The notes: generated from the sequence alone by a model not told the origin. 64,000 nucleotides of DNA from Desulfococcus multivorans (GCF_001854245.1 NZ_CP015381.1:2887001-2951000), one strand, 5' to 3'; positions 17,687 to 26,665 are shown, numbered from the stretch's first letter. Translations and numbers: made by a program.

Positions 17687-18628
17687 TTACAGTTCAATCC
17701 AATGAGACTTGAGTTGCCGAACAAATACGCTTCCTGCCGGAAAATGCCCACGCATGGGTTTGTGAAAGCCTTTTTTGAGATCCCACCCGCCGATATACCG
17801 AATCTTTCCGGTCGCCATCACGGCCCCGTTGACAGCGTCGGTGCCGGGCTCCATTGACAGGGACAGGAAGGTACCCGATGATCCACCGGACAGCAAGGGT
17901 GGCTGAATTTCCCGGTACCGGCCGAAGCGTTTCTCGGCCCCGAGCCGAAGCACCCCTGAGGACGCCAACGGCTGAGGAGCGGAAACGGCGAAGGCCAGGT
18001 TGACACCAGCCTTGAGCCGAACGTGAGTGAAGGTATAGAGGTGCCCCTCCCGCACCCGCCGACCCCGGGTGAGAGCGATGCCAGTGCGGGGCTCGGACGT
18101 AAAAAAAGACTCCGGCCGGTAGACCCTTTTCCGAAGATCAACCGAAAACAGTTCTTCCATGGAAATCCAGTACCCGCCGATGCTCCTCATCTCGCCGCTT
18201 TTTCCCTTGGCCCATAGTAGCGGTCCTTGTTTTCCCCGAATAAGCGGACTTTCGATGGGAGCGGCCTTCACGATGTCGATTTTTCGACCCGGCGACTCTT
18301 TCAGACCCGCCTTGGCGGCGAACCACGTATAGGGAGCCGGGAGAAAAAAACGACCGTCCACCCGGAACAGGGGGCCCATGATGTCGAATGGCGCCGGTTT
18401 GCCGGCCTCGCCGATGGCGGAACTGATCTCCTGGGGAATTTTCTTCCCGGAGAGATAGTCCGCAAGAGAAATGCCGTTCTGCATCAGGACCGCCGTTCTG
18501 AGGGCCCCGGCGATTGTGCCGGGCGGCGGCGGAAACAGATGAGAGGAGAGATGGTCCGCCCCCATCTCCATGGGCTCGGCACCCTTGACCAGCAGGGTAT
18601 CTGCAGGTTCGAACGTATACCATTGCAT
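17687..18628 (-). CDS. cmr3: Type III-B RAMP Cmr3
   Basis: 313 residues from the ATG (an in-frame TTG one codon earlier is less likely). Cas5-like subunit that holds the crRNA 5' tag next to Cas10. MQWYTFEPADTLLVKG and LFPPPPGTIAGALRTAVL are the diagnostic N-terminal motifs. The start overlaps the stop of cas10 (TGATG), with GAGGTGA as ribosome site. Confidence 0.92.
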   Translation of the reverse strand: MQWYTFEPADTLLVKGAEPMEMGADHLSSHLFPPPPGTIAGALRTAVLMQNGISLADYLSGKKIPQEISSAIGEAGKPAPFDIMGPLFRVDGRFFLPAPYTWFAAKAGLKESPGRKIDIVKAAPIESPLIRGKQGPLLWAKGKSGEMRSIGGYWISMEELFSVDLRKRVYRPESFFTSEPRTGIALTRGRRVREGHLYTFTHVRLKAGVNLAFAVSAPQPLASSGVLRLGAEKRFGRYREIQPPLLSGGSSGTFLSLSMEPGTDAVNGAVMATGKIRYIGGWDLKKGFHKPMRGHFPAGSVFVRQLKSHWIEL

Positions 18629-21333
18629 CAACTCACCTCGCTTTCCGTATCGGCCGCGAAAGCCGCCACAATCAATCCCTCGGGCCGGAAGATCGGCCGT
18701 CCGTCGTCTCCGGGCGCCAGGACGATATCGACAATCCCTTCGGCGACCACCCGTTTTTCGGCTCCGACCGGCCGGATGCCCGAGCGCTCCAGCTGAGCTT
18801 CCAGCAAGCGGACCAGCATTCCCCTACCATCGTCCCGTTGCAGCATAGCGTTCACGCCGTCCCGAAACAGGTTCAGGCGGTAGGCCAGAGACCTGGAGAC
18901 CTGCTGTCTTTCACCGGCGCTGATCCAGCGACCGAGGTTCTGGAACGATTCCCAGGCGGGGTCTTTCCATTTGCGTGTGAAAAACCGAGAACCGCCTGAA
19001 CGCTTCGAGAGTTCGACGGCACAGGCCGCCCGCCCCGCACCCTCCTTGGCATGGTTCTCGAGCAGGGCATGGGCTCTTGCGATCATCTGGCTCAGCCCCG
19101 CCTTGTGATGGCAGATCAGGATGCCTGCTGAGATGGATATTCTGTCGCCGTTAGCGCCCAAGCCGATGGCGAGTTTTCCCGGCTCGGGAGCCCAGGGGTC
19201 CGCTGCGGAGCAAACCTCGCCGGCGTCGATAAGATTGAAGCCGGAGGTATAGAATTCGCTGATCTCCCTTGCAGCTCGAACTGCGGTGGAGACCGGCAGG
19301 ACGGCGCAGACGTCGTCGCCACCCGCGTAGATCAGGCGGCCGTGATGCCTTTTTACGATCCTCGCGGCCCCGTGGATGGAAAAATCCCCCAGGGCTTCGC
19401 TGATGGCGGCGTGAATCGACGGGGTGATCAGGCGCTTTTCATTTCGAGCCAGTAGCGGCGCCCAGGCCTTCCGGTAACGGGCATCAAACGAGGGGGACTC
19501 GAGACGACGCCGCATCTCCGGATGCATGGACGTGGCCCAGGCAGCGCCGATTGTCTCACCGTTGATGAGCCGGCCCATGTGGTCGCCGTCCATGACCAGA
19601 ATGGCGTAATAGCGGTCCGGGGTGTCTACCGCGTCCTCGGCTTCGTTGTCATAGATCCGTTGGGCAAGTTTTCGCCGCTCCTCCCGGGTGGTGATCCCTC
19701 TCCGTCGGAACTCCCCATACATAGCCATCTCGGTAGTGGACGGGAATCCCTCCGCGTCGTCAAAACAGCCGTTTAGGATATGAGTTTTGTCTTCCTTGAG
19801 AATACGATAGGCAATCCGCTTGGTCAGGCAGAGGGCGCAGAGTTGTTCCTTGCCGTCCAGGTCCGCCTCCGCCTGCCATGCATCAGTCAGAGCGTTCCAA
19901 AACCGTTCCAGGCCGGTCTTGTAGGTCGAGGCGGCCTCCGCCCCGGTATAGGGAGAGTCGTGGAGTGCCTCAAACTCGCCACACAGACGGCACTTTCGGC
20001 CGGGCTCTTCGGACCGGGTCACGGCATTCAAAGACTTGCCCGCAGCCAGGGCGGTCTGGACCAACTGGTGGGTGTTGGCGTAAAGCAGCCCCCGGGCGTC
20101 CATCTCCGTGTGCCAGTTTTCCCGAACCAGGCTGGAAAAGACATCCACCATCCCCGTGGCCGCGTTCATGGCCCCGTCGTGGAGAAGCCCCCGGGCCTCA
20201 GGGATGTCGGTCTTTTCCAGGAGCTTGACGACAGTAGATCGAAGATCCCAGTAGCGCTCGGTCTGGCGGGTGAACATGTCCCCAAGGTGATCGCCCCGGA
20301 TTGCCGTTCTTTCGCAGACCTCGAGGAAAACCTTGCGGCACAGCTCGGACCAGTTCTCCCGGATGTGCGCTTCAATGCTTCCGGTGATTTCCCGTGCCTG
20401 CTCCAAAGGAACCAGGCACAGGAACTTGTTGGGGAGCGACGCGATCTTCTTCTCCCGGCTCAGGGAGGCGATATCGTCCATTTCCCAGGTTTTTCGCAGG
20501 TATTCGTTGACCAGAGGCTGATCCACCAGGGACGGGTAAAGGAGATGGTCGGGACCCAGGTGTTCCATGACCCAGCGGAGTCCCTCGAAAGCGAGCCAGG
20601 AAAGAATGACCGATCCCGTCCAGTAGTCCCGCAGTTTGCGCGCCTTTGCAATAAACGGTTGGACCGGCGTGATGGAGAAGGCCAGAATCCCCACCTGGCG
20701 CATGTCACCGGCCATAGCCATGCAGGAGTAAAGGGCCGAGGTCAGAGCGTTGTGCTGCCAGATGGTGTGATCGGGGAACCGGGTGTCCGCCGGAAGCCGA
20801 TGCCAAAGCCCGCCTATCCCGCCCACGTCGGACTCCGCCAGCTTGAAGCGCATGCCGTGGTGGATGTAGAGAAACCGGGCGAAGGCGAAGGCATCCTCGT
20901 CGTTCGCGAAAACGGGCTTGCCCGAGTACCCGCCGTCGCCGGGCTTCATGCCGATCTCCCTCTCAAGGAAGCTTTCAACCTGACGGGCGACAATATCCGC
21001 CGCCGATTCACCTTCACCGAAGGGCAGATCAATCCTTAGGCGTCCATCCCTGGCCGTGGGGTGGGTAATAACCGGATTCTCGGCAAAATCCACCGCTCCG
21101 TTCCGGTCCGGGTCCGAACTGTACGACGGAACCTGACCCCGTTCAAAGCCCGAGGCAATGCCGTCGGCCTTTTTCCAGAAAGCCTCGTTGGGCCGCTGAA
21201 GTCCCAGGACGGACAGCAGCCTCGCCGATCGTTCCTCGTGACCCCGGATGGAAAAGGCCTTGTCCGGAGGATCGTGCAGATAGGCTGCAAGTTTGTCGTT
21301 CCAGTAGGATGCATCGGGTCTGGGGAAAGTCAT
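18628..21333 (-). CDS. cmr2: Cas10/Cmr2, cyclic oligoadenylate synthase
   Basis: 901 residues. Large type III-B subunit. The N-terminal region has AYLHDPPDKA, usual in Cmr2 but not a full nuclease HD signature. A treble-clef zinc site is visible as CRLCGE and CALC. The second palm domain carries RLIYAGGDDVCAVLP, with GGDD at about residues 671-674, so cyclic oligoadenylate synthesis should be intact; YYAILVMDGDHMGRL marks the first palm. Start overlaps cmr1 by four bases. Output of this enzyme would feed Csx1 and Cad1 and be removed by Crn2 and Csx20. Confidence 0.93.
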   Translation of the reverse strand: MTFPRPDASYWNDKLAAYLHDPPDKAFSIRGHEERSARLLSVLGLQRPNEAFWKKADGIASGFERGQVPSYSSDPDRNGAVDFAENPVITHPTARDGRLRIDLPFGEGESAADIVARQVESFLEREIGMKPGDGGYSGKPVFANDEDAFAFARFLYIHHGMRFKLAESDVGGIGGLWHRLPADTRFPDHTIWQHNALTSALYSCMAMAGDMRQVGILAFSITPVQPFIAKARKLRDYWTGSVILSWLAFEGLRWVMEHLGPDHLLYPSLVDQPLVNEYLRKTWEMDDIASLSREKKIASLPNKFLCLVPLEQAREITGSIEAHIRENWSELCRKVFLEVCERTAIRGDHLGDMFTRQTERYWDLRSTVVKLLEKTDIPEARGLLHDGAMNAATGMVDVFSSLVRENWHTEMDARGLLYANTHQLVQTALAAGKSLNAVTRSEEPGRKCRLCGEFEALHDSPYTGAEAASTYKTGLERFWNALTDAWQAEADLDGKEQLCALCLTKRIAYRILKEDKTHILNGCFDDAEGFPSTTEMAMYGEFRRRGITTREERRKLAQRIYDNEAEDAVDTPDRYYAILVMDGDHMGRLINGETIGAAWATSMHPEMRRRLESPSFDARYRKAWAPLLARNEKRLITPSIHAAISEALGDFSIHGAARIVKRHHGRLIYAGGDDVCAVLPVSTAVRAAREISEFYTSGFNLIDAGEVCSAADPWAPEPGKLAIGLGANGDRISISAGILICHHKAGLSQMIARAHALLENHAKEGAGRAACAVELSKRSGGSRFFTRKWKDPAWESFQNLGRWISAGERQQVSRSLAYRLNLFRDGVNAMLQRDDGRGMLVRLLEAQLERSGIRPVGAEKRVVAEGIVDIVLAPGDDGRPIFRPEGLIVAAFAADTESEVS

Positions 21334-22310
21334 TTTGAGCCTCCTGCAAGCAGCTGCTTGATTTTCTGGTCCATTTTACGGCACGCAATTTGGTATCGCT
21401 CCAACACGGTGTCGGAATACTCCGGTCGACCCGCCATGTATCTGTATGGCATGTGAAGAATCTGCCCATAGTAACGTTTGTTGCCAAGGCAGCCGACATG
21501 AAGGTAATAGGGCTTGGCGTGCCGCTCGTTTGGGTTGGCGTTTGGGTCCTGAACAATGGGTTTGGCGAGCAGGGAACGGTTGCCGTAAAAGTGCCTGGGG
21601 TCCAAGTCCAGACGGGCATCCTTGTAAGCCATTCCGACGGCTGAAAGAGCGTCTTCCCAACGGCCGTAATCGGTCCTGGGGGTAATAAACAACTTAGACG
21701 CTTCACTTGCAGCTGAAAATACGCCCAAAGGACCGCCAAAGGCGATGGCGGGCTTGGGCGGATTGCTGATCCTGATGCATCCGAACCCGTTTCGGGTCTT
21801 GGCCCCCAGGCCGCCGAAATGAACCAGCGTGTAAAACGCGCGCAGGATCTCGTCCGCGTCGGCCGTTCGGGAAAAGGTAAATCTTACCCCGAATCGGGTA
21901 CCGGCCGGGAAGTGTTGCCGATGGTAGCCGTTTTTGTGGTCCCGCAGGCCATAGGCCAGATAATCGATAATACCGAGATAGAACGTGCGTCGCCTGCTCC
22001 TGACCTCGAAACTTTTTCCTTTGGGCAAATTTGCCAGCACAGGGTCGGTGTCTTCGAAATTTTCAATGCTCACGGAAAAAAGCGCCTTGCGCGAGGTATC
22101 CCCGAACAGCTCGCCTTCCCTTTTTTTCATGGCCCCGAGATCGTTGATTCCCGACGTTGCCCGCCACCAGAAACGCAGCATCCCCTTGAGGGAAGGGACC
22201 CGTAACTCAGCCCGGGTGACGTTCGCCCCGCCCAGAAACATGGGCGTTACCACTTCCACCTCGAATTCCTTGTGGATTCGACTGCCGTACCTCGATAATT
22301 TGAACCCCAT
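21330..22310 (-). CDS. cmr1: Type III-B RAMP Cmr1
   Basis: 326 residues. RAMP subunit that binds the 3' part of target/crRNA in Cmr complexes. EVVTPMFLGGANVTRAELR and VPSLKGMLRFWWRATSG are textbook Cmr1 motifs; the glycine-rich loop is FGGLGAKTRNGFGCIRIS. I chose the ATG at 22310 because GGAGG lies five bases upstream; an in-frame ATG at 22346 has no such site. There are 111 bases between this gene and the DUF1232 gene upstream. Confidence 0.92.
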   Translation of the reverse strand: MGFKLSRYGSRIHKEFEVEVVTPMFLGGANVTRAELRVPSLKGMLRFWWRATSGINDLGAMKKREGELFGDTSRKALFSVSIENFEDTDPVLANLPKGKSFEVRSRRRTFYLGIIDYLAYGLRDHKNGYHRQHFPAGTRFGVRFTFSRTADADEILRAFYTLVHFGGLGAKTRNGFGCIRISNPPKPAIAFGGPLGVFSAASEASKLFITPRTDYGRWEDALSAVGMAYKDARLDLDPRHFYGNRSLLAKPIVQDPNANPNERHAKPYYLHVGCLGNKRYYGQILHMPYRYMAGRPEYSDTVLERYQIACRKMDQKIKQLLAGGSK

Positions 22311-22421
22311 CTGCTCCTCCAATTCGCAAGATGTTCGCATTGTCAAAGATGTTTATCCCCTTTCCGGCAGGAAGGGGGAGCCCCCGGCCACAGGACCGAA
22401 CCGACGTATGGTACGGCCGTC

Positions 22422-22757
22422 CTACATGCACGATTTTCGATAGAGCTTCATTACATCCTTCAGATTGCTCAGTATATAGGCTATCACAGCAGCGTCGTCG
22501 GCCAGACCCAGCACGGGAAGGACGTCTGGGACGGCGTCCAGCGGCATGACCACATAGGCCACCGCAGCGGTGATCTTGGCGATCTCCACGAACCCGAAAA
22601 CCTCTGCTGCGCAGCTCGGGTGGGTGACGATGTGCCAGAGGACCTCGAGGTCCGTCCCGCCGACAAGATTCGCCATTTTTATGAAAAAGCTGCCTCGGTC
22701 GCTGCTGCTCACCGTTTTTCCCCAGGAAAATGTTTTCAACAGTTCATCAATGTTCAT
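22422..22757 (-). CDS. DUF1232 (YkvA-like) small protein
   Basis: 111 residues. The C-terminal half holds the DUF1232 hydrophobic motif VVMPLDAVPDVLPVLGLADD followed by AAVIAYIL, seen in YkvA proteins thought to associate with membranes. Its start overlaps the ring-nuclease gene by 11 bases, so it is translated with it and belongs to the CRISPR operon. Role unknown; a membrane-linked partner of the ring nuclease or of the Cmr system is possible. Confidence 0.75.
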   Translation of the reverse strand: MNIDELLKTFSWGKTVSSSDRGSFFIKMANLVGGTDLEVLWHIVTHPSCAAEVFGFVEIAKITAAVAYVVMPLDAVPDVLPVLGLADDAAVIAYILSNLKDVMKLYRKSCM

Positions 22758-23187
22758 CCGATGCCTCCATCGACGCGAAAAAATTTTTGGGGTCCAGAAT
22801 CAACTCCGGTGCGAACACGCGGGTCACCAGAAAGAATTCGATCCTGCCATTTTTGTGCAGGTCCATCAGCTCCGCAAGAGACCACTCTTTCATAAAATCG
22901 CCTCTCTCCGCCACCCGACAGACCAGGCCGAGGTCGCCGGGCTCGAAAAAGATGGATTCCCGGTTGAAGACGAGGTGTTTTGCCGCGTCGGGCGCAAGGA
23001 TCCCTTTGAGGAAATCGACGGTCGACTCGTGGCCGAGGGCTGAAACCACGTCCCGCCCGTCTTCAACGGCGATCTTCAGGATCTGTTCATAGAGGGGCAG
23101 GTCGATCCGACGGGTGATGAACACCGCAGTCTCATCCGGGTCCCCCTGATACGGGTTGATCAGCGCGTTCAACAGAAACAGTTTCAT
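22747..23187 (-). CDS. crn2: DUF1874 ring nuclease (Crn2/AcrIII-1 family)
   Basis: 146 residues; first gene of the ten-gene minus-strand operon. It matches DUF1874, the family of viral AcrIII-1 and its CRISPR-encoded form Crn2, which degrade cyclic tetra-adenylate. MKLFLLNALI opens the protein; DVVSALGHESTVDFLKGIL places the expected catalytic His at residue 53; FNRESIFFEPGD and SLAELMDLHKNGRIEFFLV match the rest of the fold. It is longer than the usual 110-120 residues because of an insert near residue 14 and a C-terminal tail. In this operon it would end signalling by Cas10 product. Confidence 0.88.
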   Translation of the reverse strand: MKLFLLNALINPYQGDPDETAVFITRRIDLPLYEQILKIAVEDGRDVVSALGHESTVDFLKGILAPDAAKHLVFNRESIFFEPGDLGLVCRVAERGDFMKEWSLAELMDLHKNGRIEFFLVTRVFAPELILDPKNFFASMEASDEH

Positions 23188-23305
23188 CCGTTTTCCTTTC
23201 TCTTTCCAATTCAGCGGCAGGGCTCCGCCGTTGTCGCAGTTTACGGGCCGGGTATATCGTTCATACTCTTATAATATAATTTATAGAAATTGAATTCCTT
23301 TGTCT

Positions 23306-23323
23306 ATAGGTACAAATACCTAT
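23306..23323. promoter_or_regulatory. 18-bp palindrome, candidate operator
   Basis: ATAGGTA-CAAA-TACCTAT is a perfect inverted repeat with 7-bp arms. A third half-site (AACCTAT) follows at about 23325. It lies 119 bases upstream of crn2, near AT-rich promoter-like sequence, and could bind a repressor of the cmr operon. No regulator of the usual type is encoded beside it. Confidence 0.5.
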
Positions 23324-23581
23324 TAACCTATTTTTTTCGGAATTATTGTATATTCATCCCAAAAAGATCCGGACGTTATTCAACATGATTGGGCCCTTTC
23401 AGTGATCTAAACGGCGTTATGAAGATATTTTCAAAAAAAAACTTGATCTGGTTTTTCTGCTGATCATTGAGGTGCACGCGACGATTCGTGATCGATCTGG
23501 AAACGCCGGAGAAGGATGAGAAGACCTAGACGAAGATAGACAAGTCGACTGTGTCTCAGGCGAAAAATCGAACGGGAGTGG

Positions 23582-23681
23582 GGGAAAAAATTTTACCCCG
23601 TCAACCGGCAGGATCGGGAAAAAATTTTGACCGGAACGGGGAAAAAAATTTGACCGGATCCGGTAAAAAAATTTGACCCAG
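23582..23681. promoter_or_regulatory. Four phased A/T-tract repeats
   Basis: Four variants of GGGAAAAAATTTTGACC with A-tracts starting at 23585, 23619, 23642 and 23665. The last three are spaced exactly 23 bases, about two helical turns. The core is nearly palindromic and resembles the perfect palindrome GGGAAAATTTTCCC in both CRISPR leaders. The pattern suggests side-by-side binding of a regulator or a bent-DNA control element. Confidence 0.6.
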
Positions 23682-23852
23682 TAAAAGAAAACAGTAAAAG
23701 AAACCAGGGGAAAGAAACCACCGCTCCCGCACCCCCACCACTCTTTTTCAAAACCTGTTCACAAAAATCTACTGTAGACATATCGACTTTTTTCTTATAT
23801 CTATAGAAAAAATCATATGGAATAAACGACTTGAAGAGAGAATCATAGTGCA

Positions 23853-24329
23853 ATGGAAAAGGAAGATCACACCCCGTCCAACACCTTCGACCTCTGGAAA
23901 AGCCGTCGCCGGACACTGACGGCTGATCGAAATCTATCATCCGTCCTCGGCGCTGTGAAGAACCTGCCGATGCCTTACTGGAAGCCCCTCTTCTTCTTCA
24001 TGGGCGCAAGGGACGAATCCCTCACAACACTGACCGATGGTCGGTTTCCCAAAACCACCCGACCCGGGAAAAGCCATCCCGTCATCTCGCTCAAACCGCT
24101 GTCCGATAATACAGGTTACAAGGTCAACCCCTGCTCCTCCGTCCGGCCCTGGAAATTGAAGCATGCGTGTTTCATCCCGAAGGGCTGCCGTCTGAAGCAC
24201 ACCGGCTACGAGATGGACCGGAACTCCTTTATCGTCGAACACATCGAGATACCTTTCCCCGCGCGACTAGGGGCCAAACTCGTCTTTAAAGGTGAAGTGC
24301 CCCTGGAGTGCTTTAAAACGACAAACTGA
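23853..24329 (+). CDS. Unknown protein, first gene of the sigma/protease operon
   Basis: 158 residues, not confidently recognised. It is basic near residues 14-24 (KSRRRTLTADR). The C-terminal half (about 75-155) alternates short beta strands: KSHPVISLKPLSDNTGYKV, KHACFIPKGCRLKHTGYE, NSFIVEHIEIPFPARLG. That arrangement is faintly like PemK/MazF-type barrels, but the usual toxin residues cannot be assigned. It precedes the sigma-like gene on the same strand by 84 bases. Possible roles are an extra regulator or a protease substrate. The start has only a weak ribosome site (GAGAG). Confidence 0.6.
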   Translation: MEKEDHTPSNTFDLWKSRRRTLTADRNLSSVLGAVKNLPMPYWKPLFFFMGARDESLTTLTDGRFPKTTRPGKSHPVISLKPLSDNTGYKVNPCSSVRPWKLKHACFIPKGCRLKHTGYEMDRNSFIVEHIEIPFPARLGAKLVFKGEVPLECFKTTN

Positions 24330-24413
24330 AAGGACTCATCAGCCGTCTCCCGAATAACCTCGGTCAAGCGCCGCAGGCACTGAACCCTGATAATGGAAAT
24401 AACGGAGTCCGAC

Positions 24414-25463
24414 GTGAAACAAAACACCGATGAAGATACGATCCGTGATTGGCTGGAGGGGGAGGAAGGCCGGAAAGCCCTGATCCATGCAGCCGAAAGG
24501 ATCTGCAGGAAGATGACGGCCATGGGTCTTTCCTTCTCGGCCATGGGCCTTCCCGCTTCCGCCTCGAATCAGGTCGTTATCGACGAGATCCGTTCCGAAT
24601 TAAGCCTCATCCTCCTTGAAAATCGATCCGAGATTCAAAAAAAGCTGACGTCTTCCGAAACCGACCCCGTGAGGGTGCTCACGCGGTTCATGTTTCAGCG
24701 CCTCATGGATCGGGCCCGCTGGTCCCCCCGAAACGATCCGTTCCGATATCTTTATAAAATGACCGTGGACGCCGTCAGAGAAACCGAAGGCTTTTATCTT
24801 TCAGCCAAAGGCAGGGCCGGCTCATTGTACAGCCTGGAAAAAGAGAGCCGCTTCATCGGCCCTCTCCCCCGGGAGGCTTATGCCGCCCTTCCGCTTCCCG
24901 ACGATATGGCCGACCGCCTGTCAATGAAAACGATAGCCGGCAGGAAAATTCTGATCCGGCTGGCACGCCGGTTCTGGCGCGAAATAAGCCGCCTGTTCCA
25001 GAACCGCCCGGTATGGATCGAGCTCAGGGACCTCATCCAATGGATCGGCATCTATGTTCCCCTGGATCGGGATGCGCCTCACGTCCTGAACCTTACCGGC
25101 CAAAACGCACCGCATGAAATAGAACCCGCCCTTGAACCCGACCATGACCACGCCTTCGATCCGGCGGCCGTCAGCCGATGGGCCGAATGTTTTTCCGGTC
25201 TGCTGAATGAAAAGGAGGCGCTGGCATTCCATCTTCACTACGGCGAAGAGATGCCTTTGAAGGCCGTGGCCGAGCGGATGGGATACAGCGGCCCTTCCGG
25301 CCCCTCTATACATCTCAAAAACGTGAGGGAAACCCTCCATGACTTTGCCGCGGATCTCAGGTGGCTTTCACCGGATGAAGAAACGCCGCCCAACCGGCTC
25401 GCCCAGCGTCTGTTCAAGGAAACCCTGACGGAGATCTTGAAAAAACGGTTCGAGACACCGTAA
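24414..25463 (+). CDS. Sigma-factor-like protein of the CRISPR locus
   Basis: 349 residues from GTG 24414, chosen because GGAG sits six bases upstream; an ATG at 24393 has no ribosome site. The C-terminal part (about 263-312) is a sigma region-4-like helix-turn-helix: LLNEKEALAFHLHYGEEMPL, KAVAERMGYSGPSGPSIHL. A region-2-like helical segment lies at about 91-125 (RFMFQRLMDRARW, DPFRYLYKMTVDAV). It is larger and more divergent than usual ECF sigma factors. It is followed 35 bases later by a protein with an anti-sigma zinc motif and then by a Lon-like protease. Probable targets are the TGAAAAA-N13-CCGT sites in this window (inference). Confidence 0.75.
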   Translation: MKQNTDEDTIRDWLEGEEGRKALIHAAERICRKMTAMGLSFSAMGLPASASNQVVIDEIRSELSLILLENRSEIQKKLTSSETDPVRVLTRFMFQRLMDRARWSPRNDPFRYLYKMTVDAVRETEGFYLSAKGRAGSLYSLEKESRFIGPLPREAYAALPLPDDMADRLSMKTIAGRKILIRLARRFWREISRLFQNRPVWIELRDLIQWIGIYVPLDRDAPHVLNLTGQNAPHEIEPALEPDHDHAFDPAAVSRWAECFSGLLNEKEALAFHLHYGEEMPLKAVAERMGYSGPSGPSIHLKNVRETLHDFAADLRWLSPDEETPPNRLAQRLFKETLTEILKKRFETP

Positions 25464-25498
25464 CCTTTTTTAAAAAGATACAGCAAAGGATTCGTTCA

Positions 25499-26665
25499 AT
25501 GTACAGCCGGAAAATTGCCCTGGCCCACGCCCGTCAGATCAGAAGATGCCCGCCCTCTGCCCTGCTGAAGAGCAGGCATCACTCGGCGGAGTTAAAGTTA
25601 CATCTCAATATATGTCCCCACTGTCGGGAAGACCTGGAAACGGCATCCATGGAGGTGCTGGCGAACAAACTGGCCGGACCGGACATGGGGATGAAGACCG
25701 CGGCAGGCATCGAAACGGCGGTGGGGCAGCTTCGATATATACACCCCGAAAGATCCGGGTGGCTCGATGGATACCACTACAATCCACCCATGGTCGTCGT
25801 TCTTGAGATCGGAAACCGGATCTCGGACGATATCCGCGTGGCCCAGGTTTACGACGACATCGTGCTGGCGGCCCCCGGAGACCTGATTTTAGACGACGAC
25901 CGGTCCGGCGCAGGCGACCTTTTCGTGGAGTGCTGGAACACCTATACCTTAAAGAGCTCACACCTGGGCGCCGGTGTCGGACAGGTGGGCCCGGAAGTCA
26001 TTGAAGCGATCCATTGGATGGCGGAGAACGCGGAAGAGACCGCCTCGTGGGCGCCCCTCCCCTTTCCCATGACGGCAGACGACCCCCGGATTCATTTCCG
26101 GGAACTGGAGGTGGAGACGGCCTTCTTTTTTTCCGCTCAGGCCGCAGGCGAATTAATGGTTGAGCTGGAATCCTCCCGGCTGCGCCTGGCATACGCATCC
26201 CCCGCCGAGCTCACCCGGGACATCGGCGAAAAGGTTCCCGACATCCGTTTCCCCGTGCAACCGAACTCATTTGAAGAAGCCCTGACAATGCCGGAGTTTC
26301 CGGAATACCTGCTGCCCCTCGCTGCCGCCGACACCATGGAAAATACCATCACCGGCAAACGGGTGATCTTCAAGGACGGCCTGCTCGCCGGCTTCGATCC
26401 CATGGAAATCACCGTTTTCAGTATCCATGATTTGGAGGACGGCAAGGTCGGATTCAGTGGGCGCGTTCCCGTGACGCCGGACATTCGCCCGGTCGATTTG
26501 GTTTTCCGGTTCGCCGCGTCGGACGGCATTCTTGTGGAACCGGCGGCCGAACCGCGTTGGGACCCGGAAACGGGCGCTTTCGCCGTTGTCTTCGACACCG
26601 CGTCAAAAGACCGGCATAAGCTGCGGGTGGCCGTTCTCTACGAAGCTGTTGAGGCAGGGCCATGA
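25499..26665 (+). CDS. Protein with anti-sigma zinc motif, candidate anti-sigma factor and protease substrate
   Basis: 388 residues. Near the N-terminus HLNICPHCRED gives H35-x3-C39-x2-C42, the zinc-binding anti-sigma (ZAS) signature, preceded by Cys17. The rest (50-388) is soluble, rich in beta strands and acidic, with no membrane segment, unlike classical membrane anti-sigma factors. AAAGGA lies nine bases before the ATG. It sits between the sigma-like gene and the Lon-like protease, whose start overlaps its stop by four bases. By analogy with CalpT or Csx30, it may hold the sigma factor until cleaved; the analogy is positional plus the zinc motif, not sequence identity. Confidence 0.65.
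   Translation: MYSRKIALAHARQIRRCPPSALLKSRHHSAELKLHLNICPHCREDLETASMEVLANKLAGPDMGMKTAAGIETAVGQLRYIHPERSGWLDGYHYNPPMVVVLEIGNRISDDIRVAQVYDDIVLAAPGDLILDDDRSGAGDLFVECWNTYTLKSSHLGAGVGQVGPEVIEAIHWMAENAEETASWAPLPFPMTADDPRIHFRELEVETAFFFSAQAAGELMVELESSRLRLAYASPAELTRDIGEKVPDIRFPVQPNSFEEALTMPEFPEYLLPLAAADTMENTITGKRVIFKDGLLAGFDPMEITVFSIHDLEDGKVGFSGRVPVTPDIRPVDLVFRFAASDGILVEPAAEPRWDPETGAFAVVFDTASKDRHKLRVAVLYEAVEAGP

Larger units (their letters stand above)
23188..23852. other. Divergent control region between the two CRISPR operons
   Basis: 665 bases without a supported gene. It separates the minus-strand cmr operon from the plus-strand sigma/protease operon. It holds an 18-bp palindrome (23306-23323), four phased A/T-tract repeats (23582-23681), a small palindrome TCTACTGTAGA (23768-23778) and an AT-rich stretch with TATTATA-like elements. 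A TTACGG at 23241-23246 lies 54 bases upstream of the crn2 start, like the CCGTAA upstream of cas6, but its -35 partner is poor. Confidence 0.6.

Noticed and set aside
23241-23265. A fifth TGAAAAA-N13-CCGT site upstream of crn2
   Set aside because: CCGTAA is present on the minus strand at a suitable distance, but the -35 part (GTATGAA) matches poorly.
23400-23580. Possible coding remnant in the divergent control region
   Set aside because: A short frame (KLDLVFLLIIEVHA) has no start, no similarity I can name and no support from neighbours.
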